A stretch of 64,000 nt of DNA from Deltaproteobacteria bacterium YD0425bin51 (GTDB taxonomy: Bacteria > Desulfobacterota > Desulfobacteria > Desulfobacterales > YD0425bin51). This document shows, piece by piece, positions 36,107 to 44,587 of the stretch; position 1 is the stretch's first letter, and each line of letters opens with the position of its first letter. The stretch covers positions 1-64,000 of the forward strand of contig PDZS01000011.1 of NCBI GenBank assembly GCA_002753225.1, in the 5' to 3' direction. The position numbers and the translations under genes are program-made. The notes under the pieces are model-generated. The model saw nothing but the letters and a program-made list of their open reading frames with translations. It searched no databases and was not told the origin of the DNA.

Positions 36107-37334
36107 AATAGGCTATTTCATTCCAGAGTTTCCAGGGCAGACGCATATATTTTTTTGGCGTGAGAGGAAAGAACTTCAATCTCTGGGGATAAATCCTGAA
36201 TTAGTATCAACAAGAATGCCTATAAAGCTTCTAATGTCACATACATGGTCAAAGAGAGCAGCCTCTGAGACTGTTTATCTTTTTCCTCCTTCATTGAAGC
36301 TTTTTGCAGGCTCTTTTTCAGAATTTTTAAGATGTAAACTCAAAGCATGGTTAAAATGCCTTAGTATAATAACTTCATCTGATTTAAAAGGATTTTCTAA
36401 ATTCATTAGACTTGCCGCAATGATGTTTATGGGCGCTTCACTTGCATATATAGCACGGAAGCGAGGTTGGCGGCATATCCATGTACATTCATGTGCAGAT
36501 GCTGCAAACATAGCAATGTTTTCATCAATCCTTTCAGGAATTTCATACAGTCTGACTCTTCATGGGGGACTTAAAGATTATGGACCAAATCAGAAAAACA
36601 AATGGCTTCATGCTTCATTTGGCGTAATCATAACAAAAAAGCTAAAAATGGAACTTGAGTCAAGCCTTGCAGGATTTCTTCCAAAATATCTTCCAACAGC
36701 GCCTATGGGTGTTGATTTAAAAACTTTTAATCGCTCGCAGCCTTATGCGTCATGGTCAGGAACAGGAATTTTCAATATTTTTTCCTGTGGAAGGCTAAAT
36801 CCATGCAAAGGACATGATGATGCTATAAAAGCTCTTGCTATGGTTCGGGAACAGGGAATTAATGCTCATCTTACTATAGCTGGACAAGATGATACATCTG
36901 GTTTTAAATATAAAAAAAATCTTGTTAGTCTTATCAGCGAACTTAAACTTAATGACTATGTTCATCTTCTCGGCGCTGTATCAGAAGATATAATACGACA
37001 GAAACTTGAAGAATCACATGCCTTTGTGTTAGCGAGCATTAATGAACCTCTGGGGGTTGCTATTATGGAGGCAATGGCTATGAACCTACCTGTGATTGCT
37101 ACCCGTGAAGGAGGAGTAACAGAGCTTGTTGTGCATAATATAAATGGTCTTCTTGTTGATGTTCATTCTCCAGAACAGATAGCCTCAAATTTTGCCATGC
37201 TGGCACATGATCCTGCTCTTGCTAAAAGACTTGGTGAAGGGGGATATAAAACAGTTTCTGATCATTTTCACAGCGGCGTCAGCGCCTCTGTCATTTTTGA
37301 TGGAGTAAATAGGGTGTTAAAAAAAAGAATATGA
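36099..37334 (+). CDS. Family 4 glycosyltransferase
   Basis: The product is 411 residues from ATG 36099, chosen because AAAGGA precedes it. It opens with YFIPEFPGQTHIFFWRE, a start shared with the GT4 at 42489. It shows FSCGRLNPCKGHDDAIKAL, TIAGQDD, and the donor-binding EPLGVAIMEAMAMNLPVIAT. A hydrophobic stretch near residue 115 may be a membrane contact. It overlaps the Wzy-like gene by 4 nt. Specificity is unknown. Confidence 0.9.
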   Translation: MIKIGYFIPEFPGQTHIFFWRERKELQSLGINPELVSTRMPIKLLMSHTWSKRAASETVYLFPPSLKLFAGSFSEFLRCKLKAWLKCLSIITSSDLKGFSKFIRLAAMMFMGASLAYIARKRGWRHIHVHSCADAANIAMFSSILSGISYSLTLHGGLKDYGPNQKNKWLHASFGVIITKKLKMELESSLAGFLPKYLPTAPMGVDLKTFNRSQPYASWSGTGIFNIFSCGRLNPCKGHDDAIKALAMVREQGINAHLTIAGQDDTSGFKYKKNLVSLISELKLNDYVHLLGAVSEDIIRQKLEESHAFVLASINEPLGVAIMEAMAMNLPVIATREGGVTELVVHNINGLLVDVHSPEQIASNFAMLAHDPALAKRLGEGGYKTVSDHFHSGVSASVIFDGVNRVLKKRI

Positions 37335-38695
37335 GTGCATTTGCCGATATTGTAATGTTTGCATGGATTCCTATAGTTTTATTTATATTTACCAAGTTTA
37401 AGCCGGATGAGGCTGCTATTATTGCATTTCTTGGAGCATGGATGTTTCTGCCAATGGCTAAATATCCTATTCCTGGTATGCCTGATTATACAAAGATGTC
37501 TGCTACATGCTACGGTATTTTTCTTTCATCAATGGTTTTTGACAGCCAGAGGCTTGCAAATTTAAAAATTAAAGCTTCTGATTCAGCTATTATTATATTT
37601 TGTATGGCTCCGCTCTTTTCATCTTTGGCAAATGGTCTTGGACTTTATGATGGTATAGCAAGTCTTTTGCAGCAGACTGCAAAATGGGGTTTCCCTTATC
37701 TTATTGGACGAATGTATTTTGGTACATTGGAAGGATTACGCAATTATGCTATAGGGATTATAGCAGGAGGACTTGTCTATACGCCTTTTTGCCTCTATGA
37801 AAGCCGAATGAGCCCTCAGCTTCATCACATGTTTTATGGTTTTACACAGGCAACATTTAATCAGTCTTTCCGTTATGGGGGGTGGAGACCTATGGTTTTC
37901 ATGGAGCATGGGCTAATGGTAGGGATGTGGATGGCAAGCGCAGCTCTTGCTGCTTTATGGCTATATCATACAGGAGCGCTTAAACAAATAAGAGGCTATG
38001 GTATGAATCGTCTTGTTCCTATATTGACATTAACTATGGTTATGTGCAGATCCACAGGAGCAGTTTCTCTTTATATAATAGGAGCAGCTACCCTTCTATT
38101 AACTGAAAAACTAAAAAATGGATTAATAATACTGCTCCTTTTCAGCCTGCCTGTAGGTTATCTTGCAACAAGATCAACTGAATTATGGTCAGGACAAAAT
38201 CTTGTTGATTTAATTGCTCATAATCTTAGCGAGGATAGAGCAGCATCAATCGAATTTAGATTCACAAATGAAAATATGTTATCTAAAAAAGCCTTGCAAC
38301 AGCCTATTTTTGGATGGGGAGGGTGGGGGAGAGCTCGTGTTTATGATGCAGAAGGAAATGATATTTCTGTTACAGATGGTCTGTGGATAATCATTTTTGG
38401 AAATTATGGGCTTCTTGGAATATCAGCTATGTCAACAGTATTTCTATTACCTGTAATAAAACTTTTAAGACTTTATCCTGCAAGTAAATGGAATACTCCT
38501 GAGGTTGCTCCTGCTGCTGTTCTTTCGGTTCTACTCATACTATATATGATTGACAACCTTCTTAACGCAATGATAAACCCTATTTTTACTGTTGCAGCAG
38601 GAGGACTTACAGGACTAAATCCTAATGAATCAGCCCAAATATCTGAAATATCTGTTTCAGATGATAAACCTCCCATAATAACAAGGTATATATGA
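37331..38695 (+). CDS. Wzy/O-antigen ligase-like polysaccharide polymerase
   Basis: The 454-residue polytopic membrane protein has about ten predicted helices. A periplasmic loop in the C-terminal half contains the GWGGWGRARVYD segment, where Wzy and WaaL proteins carry a conserved Gly/Trp-rich and basic site. Sequence conservation is low in this family, so the call rests on topology, size, this loop and context between GT4 genes with Wzx nearby. It is more likely a polymerase than a lipid A ligase because this is an export locus. It overlaps both neighbours by 4 nt. Confidence 0.75.
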   Translation: MSAFADIVMFAWIPIVLFIFTKFKPDEAAIIAFLGAWMFLPMAKYPIPGMPDYTKMSATCYGIFLSSMVFDSQRLANLKIKASDSAIIIFCMAPLFSSLANGLGLYDGIASLLQQTAKWGFPYLIGRMYFGTLEGLRNYAIGIIAGGLVYTPFCLYESRMSPQLHHMFYGFTQATFNQSFRYGGWRPMVFMEHGLMVGMWMASAALAALWLYHTGALKQIRGYGMNRLVPILTLTMVMCRSTGAVSLYIIGAATLLLTEKLKNGLIILLLFSLPVGYLATRSTELWSGQNLVDLIAHNLSEDRAASIEFRFTNENMLSKKALQQPIFGWGGWGRARVYDAEGNDISVTDGLWIIIFGNYGLLGISAMSTVFLLPVIKLLRLYPASKWNTPEVAPAAVLSVLLILYMIDNLLNAMINPIFTVAAGGLTGLNPNESAQISEISVSDDKPPIITRYI

Positions 38696-39828
38696 AGATA
38701 AAAATTCTATTTCCAATGTACTGTACTGGCAAAGGAGTATCTTACACCTGCCTTTCTCTTGCATCTTCAATGCAGAAAGCCGGCGGAGATATACATCTTT
38801 TGATGTGCGCCGCTGATAAGAAACTTAAAAGAGATATTCTTCACACAGCAATACCGCATTATTTAAATGCTTTTTTCTATAGGGCTTTCCCTTCACAGAA
38901 TTTTATAAGAAAACTTACTGAATTTAAATTTATAAGAGAGGCTCATTCCGGTGATATTGTTTATCTTTGGCCTGGAGTCTCTTTTGAAACATACCTATCT
39001 CTGCGTAAAAAAGGGTGTATTATAGTTGTTGAAAGGATAAATTGTCATCGTTTAACAGCCAAAAAAGCTCTTGATGATGCTTATAAGAGATGCGGAATCC
39101 CTTTTAGTCATGGCATAACTGACGCTGATATTGCTATGGAAACTGAAAAACTTATGCTTAGCGATTATATATTCAGCCCAAGTCCAATGGTTCATAAATC
39201 ACTTTTAGAAGCAGGAATTAATAAGGAAAAAATAATTGATTCAAGTTATGGATGGGACACTAATCTTTATACTCCCTTTGAACATATTCCATCAGAAGGG
39301 TTAACTGTTCTGTTTGTTGGAAGGTTATGCATAAGAAAAGGGGTTCATCTTCTTCTTGATATCTGGAAAGAAGCAGATATAAAAGGAGGAAGACTTATCT
39401 TTGCAGGTTTTCTTGAGCCTGAGCTTGAAAAGTTATGTTCACAGGATTTTAAACAAAGAAATGTTGTTCTTTTAGGGTTTGTAAATGATGTAGCCCAAAT
39501 ATATTCACAATCAGATATTTTTGTATTTCCAAGCCTTGAAGAAGGCGGACCACAGGTTACTTATGAGGCAATGGCTTATGGACTTCCTGTGATAGTATCT
39601 CAAATGGGGGCTGGAGCTGTAGTCAGAAATGGACAAGACGGATATGTGATAAATCCCTATGACAAGCAGGCATGGATTCAATCTTTGAAAAAACTTGCAA
39701 ATGATTCAAAGTTGAGAGCTGAAATGGGTAAAACAGGGCAGATAAGAGCACAGGAATTTGTATGGGAAAAAGTTGGCAAAAAGCGTCTTTATGATCTTAA
39801 AGTTCAAATTGACAGGCAAAAGATATGA
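38692..39828 (+). CDS. Family 4 glycosyltransferase
   Basis: The 378-residue protein has GT4 features: LFVGRLCIRKGVHLLLDIW, LLGFVNDVAQIYSQSDIFVF, and the donor site EEGGPQVTYEAMAYGLPVIV. The N-terminal MYCTGKGVSYTCLSLASS is a typical glycine-rich first loop. It overlaps the Wzy-like gene and the Wzx gene by 4 nt each. Sugar specificity is unknown. Confidence 0.9.
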   Translation: MKIKILFPMYCTGKGVSYTCLSLASSMQKAGGDIHLLMCAADKKLKRDILHTAIPHYLNAFFYRAFPSQNFIRKLTEFKFIREAHSGDIVYLWPGVSFETYLSLRKKGCIIVVERINCHRLTAKKALDDAYKRCGIPFSHGITDADIAMETEKLMLSDYIFSPSPMVHKSLLEAGINKEKIIDSSYGWDTNLYTPFEHIPSEGLTVLFVGRLCIRKGVHLLLDIWKEADIKGGRLIFAGFLEPELEKLCSQDFKQRNVVLLGFVNDVAQIYSQSDIFVFPSLEEGGPQVTYEAMAYGLPVIVSQMGAGAVVRNGQDGYVINPYDKQAWIQSLKKLANDSKLRAEMGKTGQIRAQEFVWEKVGKKRLYDLKVQIDRQKI

Positions 39829-41294
39829 ATATATCAAAAATCCTTGATTTTATACGAAATCCTCAGGAACATTCACTTAAATTACAAAGCATGCGTTCTG
39901 CATTTTACAGTATTGTAGGACGAGGAACAGGACATTTCCTTCGTATGGCTGGGAGCCTTATTCTGACAAGACTTTTATTCCCTGAGGCATTTGGACTCAT
40001 GACTACTGTATCTGTTATTCTTGCTATGGTTCAGCTCTTCTCAGATACAGGAGTTAGGACATCCATCATACAAAATCCAAAAGGGGGAGAACCTAACTTT
40101 TTAAATACTGCATTTATCATATCAGTTGCCAGAGGCTTTCTGTTAGCAGTTATAATCGTTTCAATTTCTTTACCGATATCTCTATATTATGGGAAAAGCG
40201 ATTTAAACAGACTTCTTCTTGTAATGGCTATAAATCCTCTTTTGGTAAGCTTTGAAAATCCTGCTATGAGTCTATTCATTAAAAAATTCCGTATAGAGCG
40301 CCAAGTTTTTTTTGAGATTACAATTCAATTTTTAGGTCTTATAACATCCATTGCTCTTGCTTGGATTCTTAGATCAGTTTATGCACTTGCATGGGGTGCA
40401 GTACTTGCTTCAGCATACAGAGTAGCCGGCTCTTACTATATACATCCATTCAGACCATCTCTTTTATGGGATAAGGAAGCAGGCCGTGAACTTTTTGGCT
40501 TTGGCAAATTTATTTTCTTAAATACAATGATAACTTGGGCAACGATGAATATTGATGTTCTTCTTATAGGTAAACTTCTTAACATGGAAAATCTTGGATA
40601 CTATAATCTTGGTAAAAATTTTGCAGACCTTATACCTACATTCGGTCTTCAGATTATAGGACAGGCTTTTTTCCCAGCAATAAGTTCCATTGCAGGTGAT
40701 ATTCCACGTGTAATGCGCATTTATAGGCGTTTTACAGCTTTTGCAATGGCTGTTGCCATATTTTCAGGGGCTGCTCTTGCATTATTTTCAAATGAGATCA
40801 TAAGCCTTTTATATGATATGAGATATTTAAATGCTAAAATTCCAATGTTTTGGCTTTCAGTTGCTGTTCCATTCAGGCTGATGAGTATAATTACAGGAAC
40901 TACTTTTATTGCTATTGGAAGACCTGGGCTTGAAACAATTTCAATGGCAGCAGGCCTTATATCAATGGCAATTTTTATTCCTGTCGGCATAAAAATCGGA
41001 GGATTAGCAGGCGCTTCAATAGGAACAGCAGGAGCTGTTGCTCTAACAGCAATAACTGAAAGCCTTTGTCTTTGGATTGTCTTAAAATTTAGTTTTGTAA
41101 TAACATTAAGACCATGGCTCCAGGGGGCTTTATCTGTTTCTTTAATAATCGTAATATATATATTAATAAAGCCTTTATTTTCAAATATTTATTTTTTAAT
41201 AACAGTATTAATTACTGCTATTACTGCTTCAGGAGGGTTTTATTTGTTATTTGAAGGATTAAAACCTTTTAAGGATGAAACTAAAAAAGATTAA
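39825..41294 (+). CDS. Wzx-type oligosaccharide flippase
   Basis: The 489-residue MATE/MVF-superfamily membrane protein has about 12-14 helices. The early segment TRLLFPEAFGLMTTVSVILAM is typical of the Polysacc_synt family, and MENLGYYNLGKNFADL matches its central region. It would flip the lipid-linked repeat unit to the periplasm for the Wzy-like polymerase. It overlaps the preceding GT4 by 4 nt. The last 20 codons lie just before the acyltransferase start. Confidence 0.9.
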   Translation: MNISKILDFIRNPQEHSLKLQSMRSAFYSIVGRGTGHFLRMAGSLILTRLLFPEAFGLMTTVSVILAMVQLFSDTGVRTSIIQNPKGGEPNFLNTAFIISVARGFLLAVIIVSISLPISLYYGKSDLNRLLLVMAINPLLVSFENPAMSLFIKKFRIERQVFFEITIQFLGLITSIALAWILRSVYALAWGAVLASAYRVAGSYYIHPFRPSLLWDKEAGRELFGFGKFIFLNTMITWATMNIDVLLIGKLLNMENLGYYNLGKNFADLIPTFGLQIIGQAFFPAISSIAGDIPRVMRIYRRFTAFAMAVAIFSGAALALFSNEIISLLYDMRYLNAKIPMFWLSVAVPFRLMSIITGTTFIAIGRPGLETISMAAGLISMAIFIPVGIKIGGLAGASIGTAGAVALTAITESLCLWIVLKFSFVITLRPWLQGALSVSLIIVIYILIKPLFSNIYFLITVLITAITASGGFYLLFEGLKPFKDETKKD

Positions 41295-41304
41295 AGGAAA
41301 AACT

Positions 41305-41871
41305 ATGATTGAAATTTTAAATAAAATATACCTTAAATTTTATATAAAAAATGGTTTTCAGTACGCAAGTTACCTAAAGAAAAAAAAGATATTACATTAT
41401 CAAGGAGAAAACGATTATATTGCTAAATCAGCTAATATACCTGATCCTTATTTGACAAGCATAGGTAATAATGTATGGATAACTGCTGGATGTGAAATTT
41501 TGTGTCATGATGCTTCAGTAATTATGATAAATAAAGCAAAAGGGACTTGTTATGATAAGGTTGCGCCCATTGCAATTGGTAATAATGTCTTTTTAGGGAA
41601 TAACGCAATTATTCTTCCTGGTGTTACAATCGGAAGTTATGTAATAATTGGAGCTGGCTCTGTTGTTACAAAAGATGTTCCAGATAATTCTGTTTTTGCA
41701 GGGAATCCTGCAAAATTAATTTGCAGCATAGATGATTATATTAACAAAACATCAAAAACAACTGATTCATACCCATGGAAAAATTTGCTTTTGGAACGTA
41801 TAGACAATGATCCTGAAATTGAAATTAAACTTAGAAATGAGAGAATAAAATATTTTTTTCACAATAAATAA
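41305..41871 (+). CDS. Left-handed beta-helix acyltransferase
   Basis: The product is 188 residues from ATG 41305, chosen because AAAGGAAA precedes it; an upstream ATG at 41275 overlaps the flippase. Hexapeptide repeats run at about 45-140 (IGNNVFLGNNAIILPGVTIG, then IIGAGSVVTKDVP) and end in NPAKLI. It probably O-acetylates a sugar of the polysaccharide. It is adjacent to a second such enzyme. Confidence 0.87.
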   Translation: MIEILNKIYLKFYIKNGFQYASYLKKKKILHYQGENDYIAKSANIPDPYLTSIGNNVWITAGCEILCHDASVIMINKAKGTCYDKVAPIAIGNNVFLGNNAIILPGVTIGSYVIIGAGSVVTKDVPDNSVFAGNPAKLICSIDDYINKTSKTTDSYPWKNLLLERIDNDPEIEIKLRNERIKYFFHNK

Positions 41872-42482
41872 TGGATAATTCTTTAGCACATAAAATAAAA
41901 AGCTCTATCTTATATTTTTTTATAATAGCTTTGTCTTTTATAATAAAAATATGCTATCAATTTTCTTATATTTTTAAAAGAGTTTACTATTCTGCCTGCT
42001 TAAAAGCTTCTTTATGGGAAGCAGATATTTCAGTTCAATGCGATTCTAAAGTCTATATTTTAGGCACAAAAAAAATTACAATTGGAAAAAGATGCAGAAT
42101 TGGAAGAGATACTGAGTTTGAAACAGAAGAATACGGTATTATAAAAATAGGAGATGATGTTAGAATTAACCGGGGCACAACTATTGTTTCATATTCTAAA
42201 ATAAATATTGGAGACTTTGCAATCATTGGCGAATATGTATCAATAAGAGATGCAAATCATGGAATGAAGCTTAATATGCCCATGAGATATCAGCCGCATG
42301 ATTCATCTCCAATTGAAATTGGAAGAGATGTATGGATTGGACGCGGTTCTTGCATTTTAGGGGGTATAACAATTGGAGACGGTTCTGTAATAGGAGCAAA
42401 CTCTGTTGTAACTAAAGATATTCCGGCATATTCCATTGCAGTTGGAAGTCCTGCTAAAGTTATTTCAAAAAGGAAAGATTAA
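41871..42482 (+). CDS. Left-handed beta-helix acyltransferase with N-terminal membrane segment
   Basis: The 203-residue protein begins with a hydrophobic stretch (about 10-34) that may anchor it. A hexapeptide-repeat domain follows: RCRIGRDTEF, IGDDVRINRGTTIVS, IRDANHGM (catalytic His region), IGRDVWIGRGSCILGGITIG and the SPAKVI end. This is the maltose/galactoside acetyltransferase-like group. The start overlaps the previous stop by one base. Substrate unknown. Confidence 0.87.
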   Translation: MDNSLAHKIKSSILYFFIIALSFIIKICYQFSYIFKRVYYSACLKASLWEADISVQCDSKVYILGTKKITIGKRCRIGRDTEFETEEYGIIKIGDDVRINRGTTIVSYSKINIGDFAIIGEYVSIRDANHGMKLNMPMRYQPHDSSPIEIGRDVWIGRGSCILGGITIGDGSVIGANSVVTKDIPAYSIAVGSPAKVISKRKD

Positions 42483-42488
42483 AAAATT

Positions 42489-43700
42489 ATGAAAATAGCT
42501 TATATTGCTCCTGAAATACCAGCTTTATCTGCTACTTTTGTTTATCATGAAATATTGCAGCTTGAACAGGAAGGTTTTGATATACTTCCTATATCCATTC
42601 ATGTTCCTCAAAATTTTGCAATGGAAGATAAAGTCAAACTCCTTGCTGAGAAAACAATATATTTTTATAAAAATCATTTTATAGATTTTTTTTGGCATGT
42701 AATTCTATTTGCTATGAAAAATCCACATTCTTTTTTCAGAGTATTTTTAATTGCATTAAAAGATGCTTTTAAATTAGGATTATTTACTCACAGGGGCAGG
42801 GGAATAATTTTCAGATTTCTAACTGCATCTAAACTATCTAAAATCATAAAAATGAAAAATTGCAGAAGAATTCATGCTAATTTTGCCCATATTCCTACAG
42901 ATATAGCAATGTATGCTTCAATGTTAACTGGTATTCCTTTTAGTTTTACTTCACATGCAAATGATCTGTTTGAGCGTGGATGGCTTATTTCTGAAAAAAT
43001 TGAAAGATCAGACTTTAATATAACAATTTCAGAGTTTAACAAAAAGTTTATGACTAAACTAGGAGGTAATCCTAAAAAAATAGATGTTATTCATTGCGGA
43101 ATTAATCCAAATGAATTTGTATCATGCAATGAAAAAGAAAAAAAAAATAATCTATTATTAATTGGAACTTTAGGAAGGCTAGTTGAAAAAAAGGGTATTG
43201 ATGTATTAATTTATGCATGTAATATTTTAAAAGAAAAAAAAATAGACTTTTTGCTTGAAATAGGAGGATCAGGTCCTCTTGAAATTGAATTGAAAGATTT
43301 AGTAAAGAGACTTGGGCTCAGCAATGAAGTTAAATTTAAGGGTATAATTTCTCATGGGGAAGTTCATAACTGGCTTTGCGGGCTTGATATATTCGTACTT
43401 GCTTGTAAAAAAGACAGAAACAAAGATATGGATGGCATACCTGTAGTCTTAATGGAAGCTATGATATCTGGTATTCAAGTTGTATCTACAAAATTATCAG
43501 GTATTCCTGAACTCATAGAAGACGGAGTAAATGGATTTCTTTCAGAACCAGATAATCCTTTTAGTCTTTCTGATGCTATTTTAAGAAGTATCAAAGAACC
43601 CAATAAAAAGGCCTTGATTTTTAAGAATGCAAAAGAAAAAATTAATAATGATTTTAATATTTCAAAGAATGTAAAAAAACTAGCAAGGAGGATGTTATGA
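42489..43700 (+). CDS. Family 4 glycosyltransferase
   Basis: The 403-residue protein starts with IAYIAPEIPALSATFVYHE, typical of GT4 colanic-type transferases. It shows RIHANFAHIPTDIAMYAS, the SHANDLF motif, LIGTLGRLVEKKGIDVLIYA, and donor site GIPVVLMEAMISGIQVVST. Its organisation matches the GT4 at 36099. It overlaps the next GT2 by 4 nt. Sugar unknown. Confidence 0.9.
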   Translation: MKIAYIAPEIPALSATFVYHEILQLEQEGFDILPISIHVPQNFAMEDKVKLLAEKTIYFYKNHFIDFFWHVILFAMKNPHSFFRVFLIALKDAFKLGLFTHRGRGIIFRFLTASKLSKIIKMKNCRRIHANFAHIPTDIAMYASMLTGIPFSFTSHANDLFERGWLISEKIERSDFNITISEFNKKFMTKLGGNPKKIDVIHCGINPNEFVSCNEKEKKNNLLLIGTLGRLVEKKGIDVLIYACNILKEKKIDFLLEIGGSGPLEIELKDLVKRLGLSNEVKFKGIISHGEVHNWLCGLDIFVLACKKDRNKDMDGIPVVLMEAMISGIQVVSTKLSGIPELIEDGVNGFLSEPDNPFSLSDAILRSIKEPNKKALIFKNAKEKINNDFNISKNVKKLARRML

Positions 43701-44587
43701 AAGATATGAGAAGATATGTAATAATTGCCCCTGTTCGTGATGAGGAAAAATATCTTCCAAAGACTATAGACAGCATGGTAAGCCAGACAATAAAGCCGAC
43801 AGAATTTGTTATAGTTGATGATGGTTCTAAAGACAGAACTCCTGAAATAATTAAAGAAGCAAGTAAAATTCATCCATGGATACATTACGTAAAGCGTCCT
43901 GATCGAGGTGAAAGAAAAGTGGGAGGCGGCGTTATTGAAGCTTTTTACGATGGATTTAGAAATTTAAACACAAAAGAGTATGACTATATTGGAAAAATTG
44001 ACGGAGACCTCTCATTCGGGCAAAGATACTTTGAGAATTTGTTTGAGAAGTTTGATACGGATCCTTATCTTGGTGCAGCAAGTGGAAAGCTTTTTCTTAA
44101 ATTAGACAATGGTAAGATAGTTGAAGAAAGGATAGGAGATGAAACAGTTTTGGGAGGAATGCAGTTTTACAGGAAAAAAACCTTTGATGATGCAGGTGGT
44201 TTTGTAAGAGAGGTTATGTGGGATGGAATAGTTTATCATAGATGCAGAATGGCTGGATGGAGGACTAGAAGCTTTAAAGATAAAGAACTTATGATTTTTG
44301 ATCACAGACAAATGGGGTCATCTCATAAAAGCATATATCACGGAAGAATGAGATGGGGCTGGGGACAATATTTTATGGGAACTCATCCGCTTTATATCTT
44401 TGCCATAGGAGGATACAGAATGTTTGAACGACCATATATCTTAGGAGGACTCCTTATTATTCTAGGTTACCTTAAAGGCTGGCATAAAAAATCAAAAAGA
44501 TATGAATATCCTGGTTTTAGAAAATCTCTTCATGCTTGGCAAATGGAGAGGCTAAAAATTGGGAAAAGATTGGAGAAAATACCTTGA
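43697..44587 (+). CDS. Family 2 glycosyltransferase
   Basis: The 296-residue protein has a GT-A core: IIAPVRDEEKYLPKTIDSM, VIVDDGSKDRTPEI (nucleotide binding), YIGKIDGDLSF (DxD metal site), and RRWGWGQ-like RMRWGWGQYFMGTH near residue 220. It resembles processive N-acetylglucosaminyl-type enzymes but lacks their multiple membrane helices. The stop is overlapped by the TTG start of the phosphorylase gene. Confidence 0.87.
   Translation: MKDMRRYVIIAPVRDEEKYLPKTIDSMVSQTIKPTEFVIVDDGSKDRTPEIIKEASKIHPWIHYVKRPDRGERKVGGGVIEAFYDGFRNLNTKEYDYIGKIDGDLSFGQRYFENLFEKFDTDPYLGAASGKLFLKLDNGKIVEERIGDETVLGGMQFYRKKTFDDAGGFVREVMWDGIVYHRCRMAGWRTRSFKDKELMIFDHRQMGSSHKSIYHGRMRWGWGQYFMGTHPLYIFAIGGYRMFERPYILGGLLIILGYLKGWHKKSKRYEYPGFRKSLHAWQMERLKIGKRLEKIP

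Noticed and set aside
43475..43885. 136-codon minus-strand open frame across two glycosyltransferase genes
   Set aside because: It overlaps two well-supported genes on the other strand and resembles no family.
44536..44583. An ATG start for glgP at 44536
   Set aside because: It lies inside the preceding glycosyltransferase and adds 16 residues without a ribosome-binding site; TTG 44584 has one and fits the operon junction.
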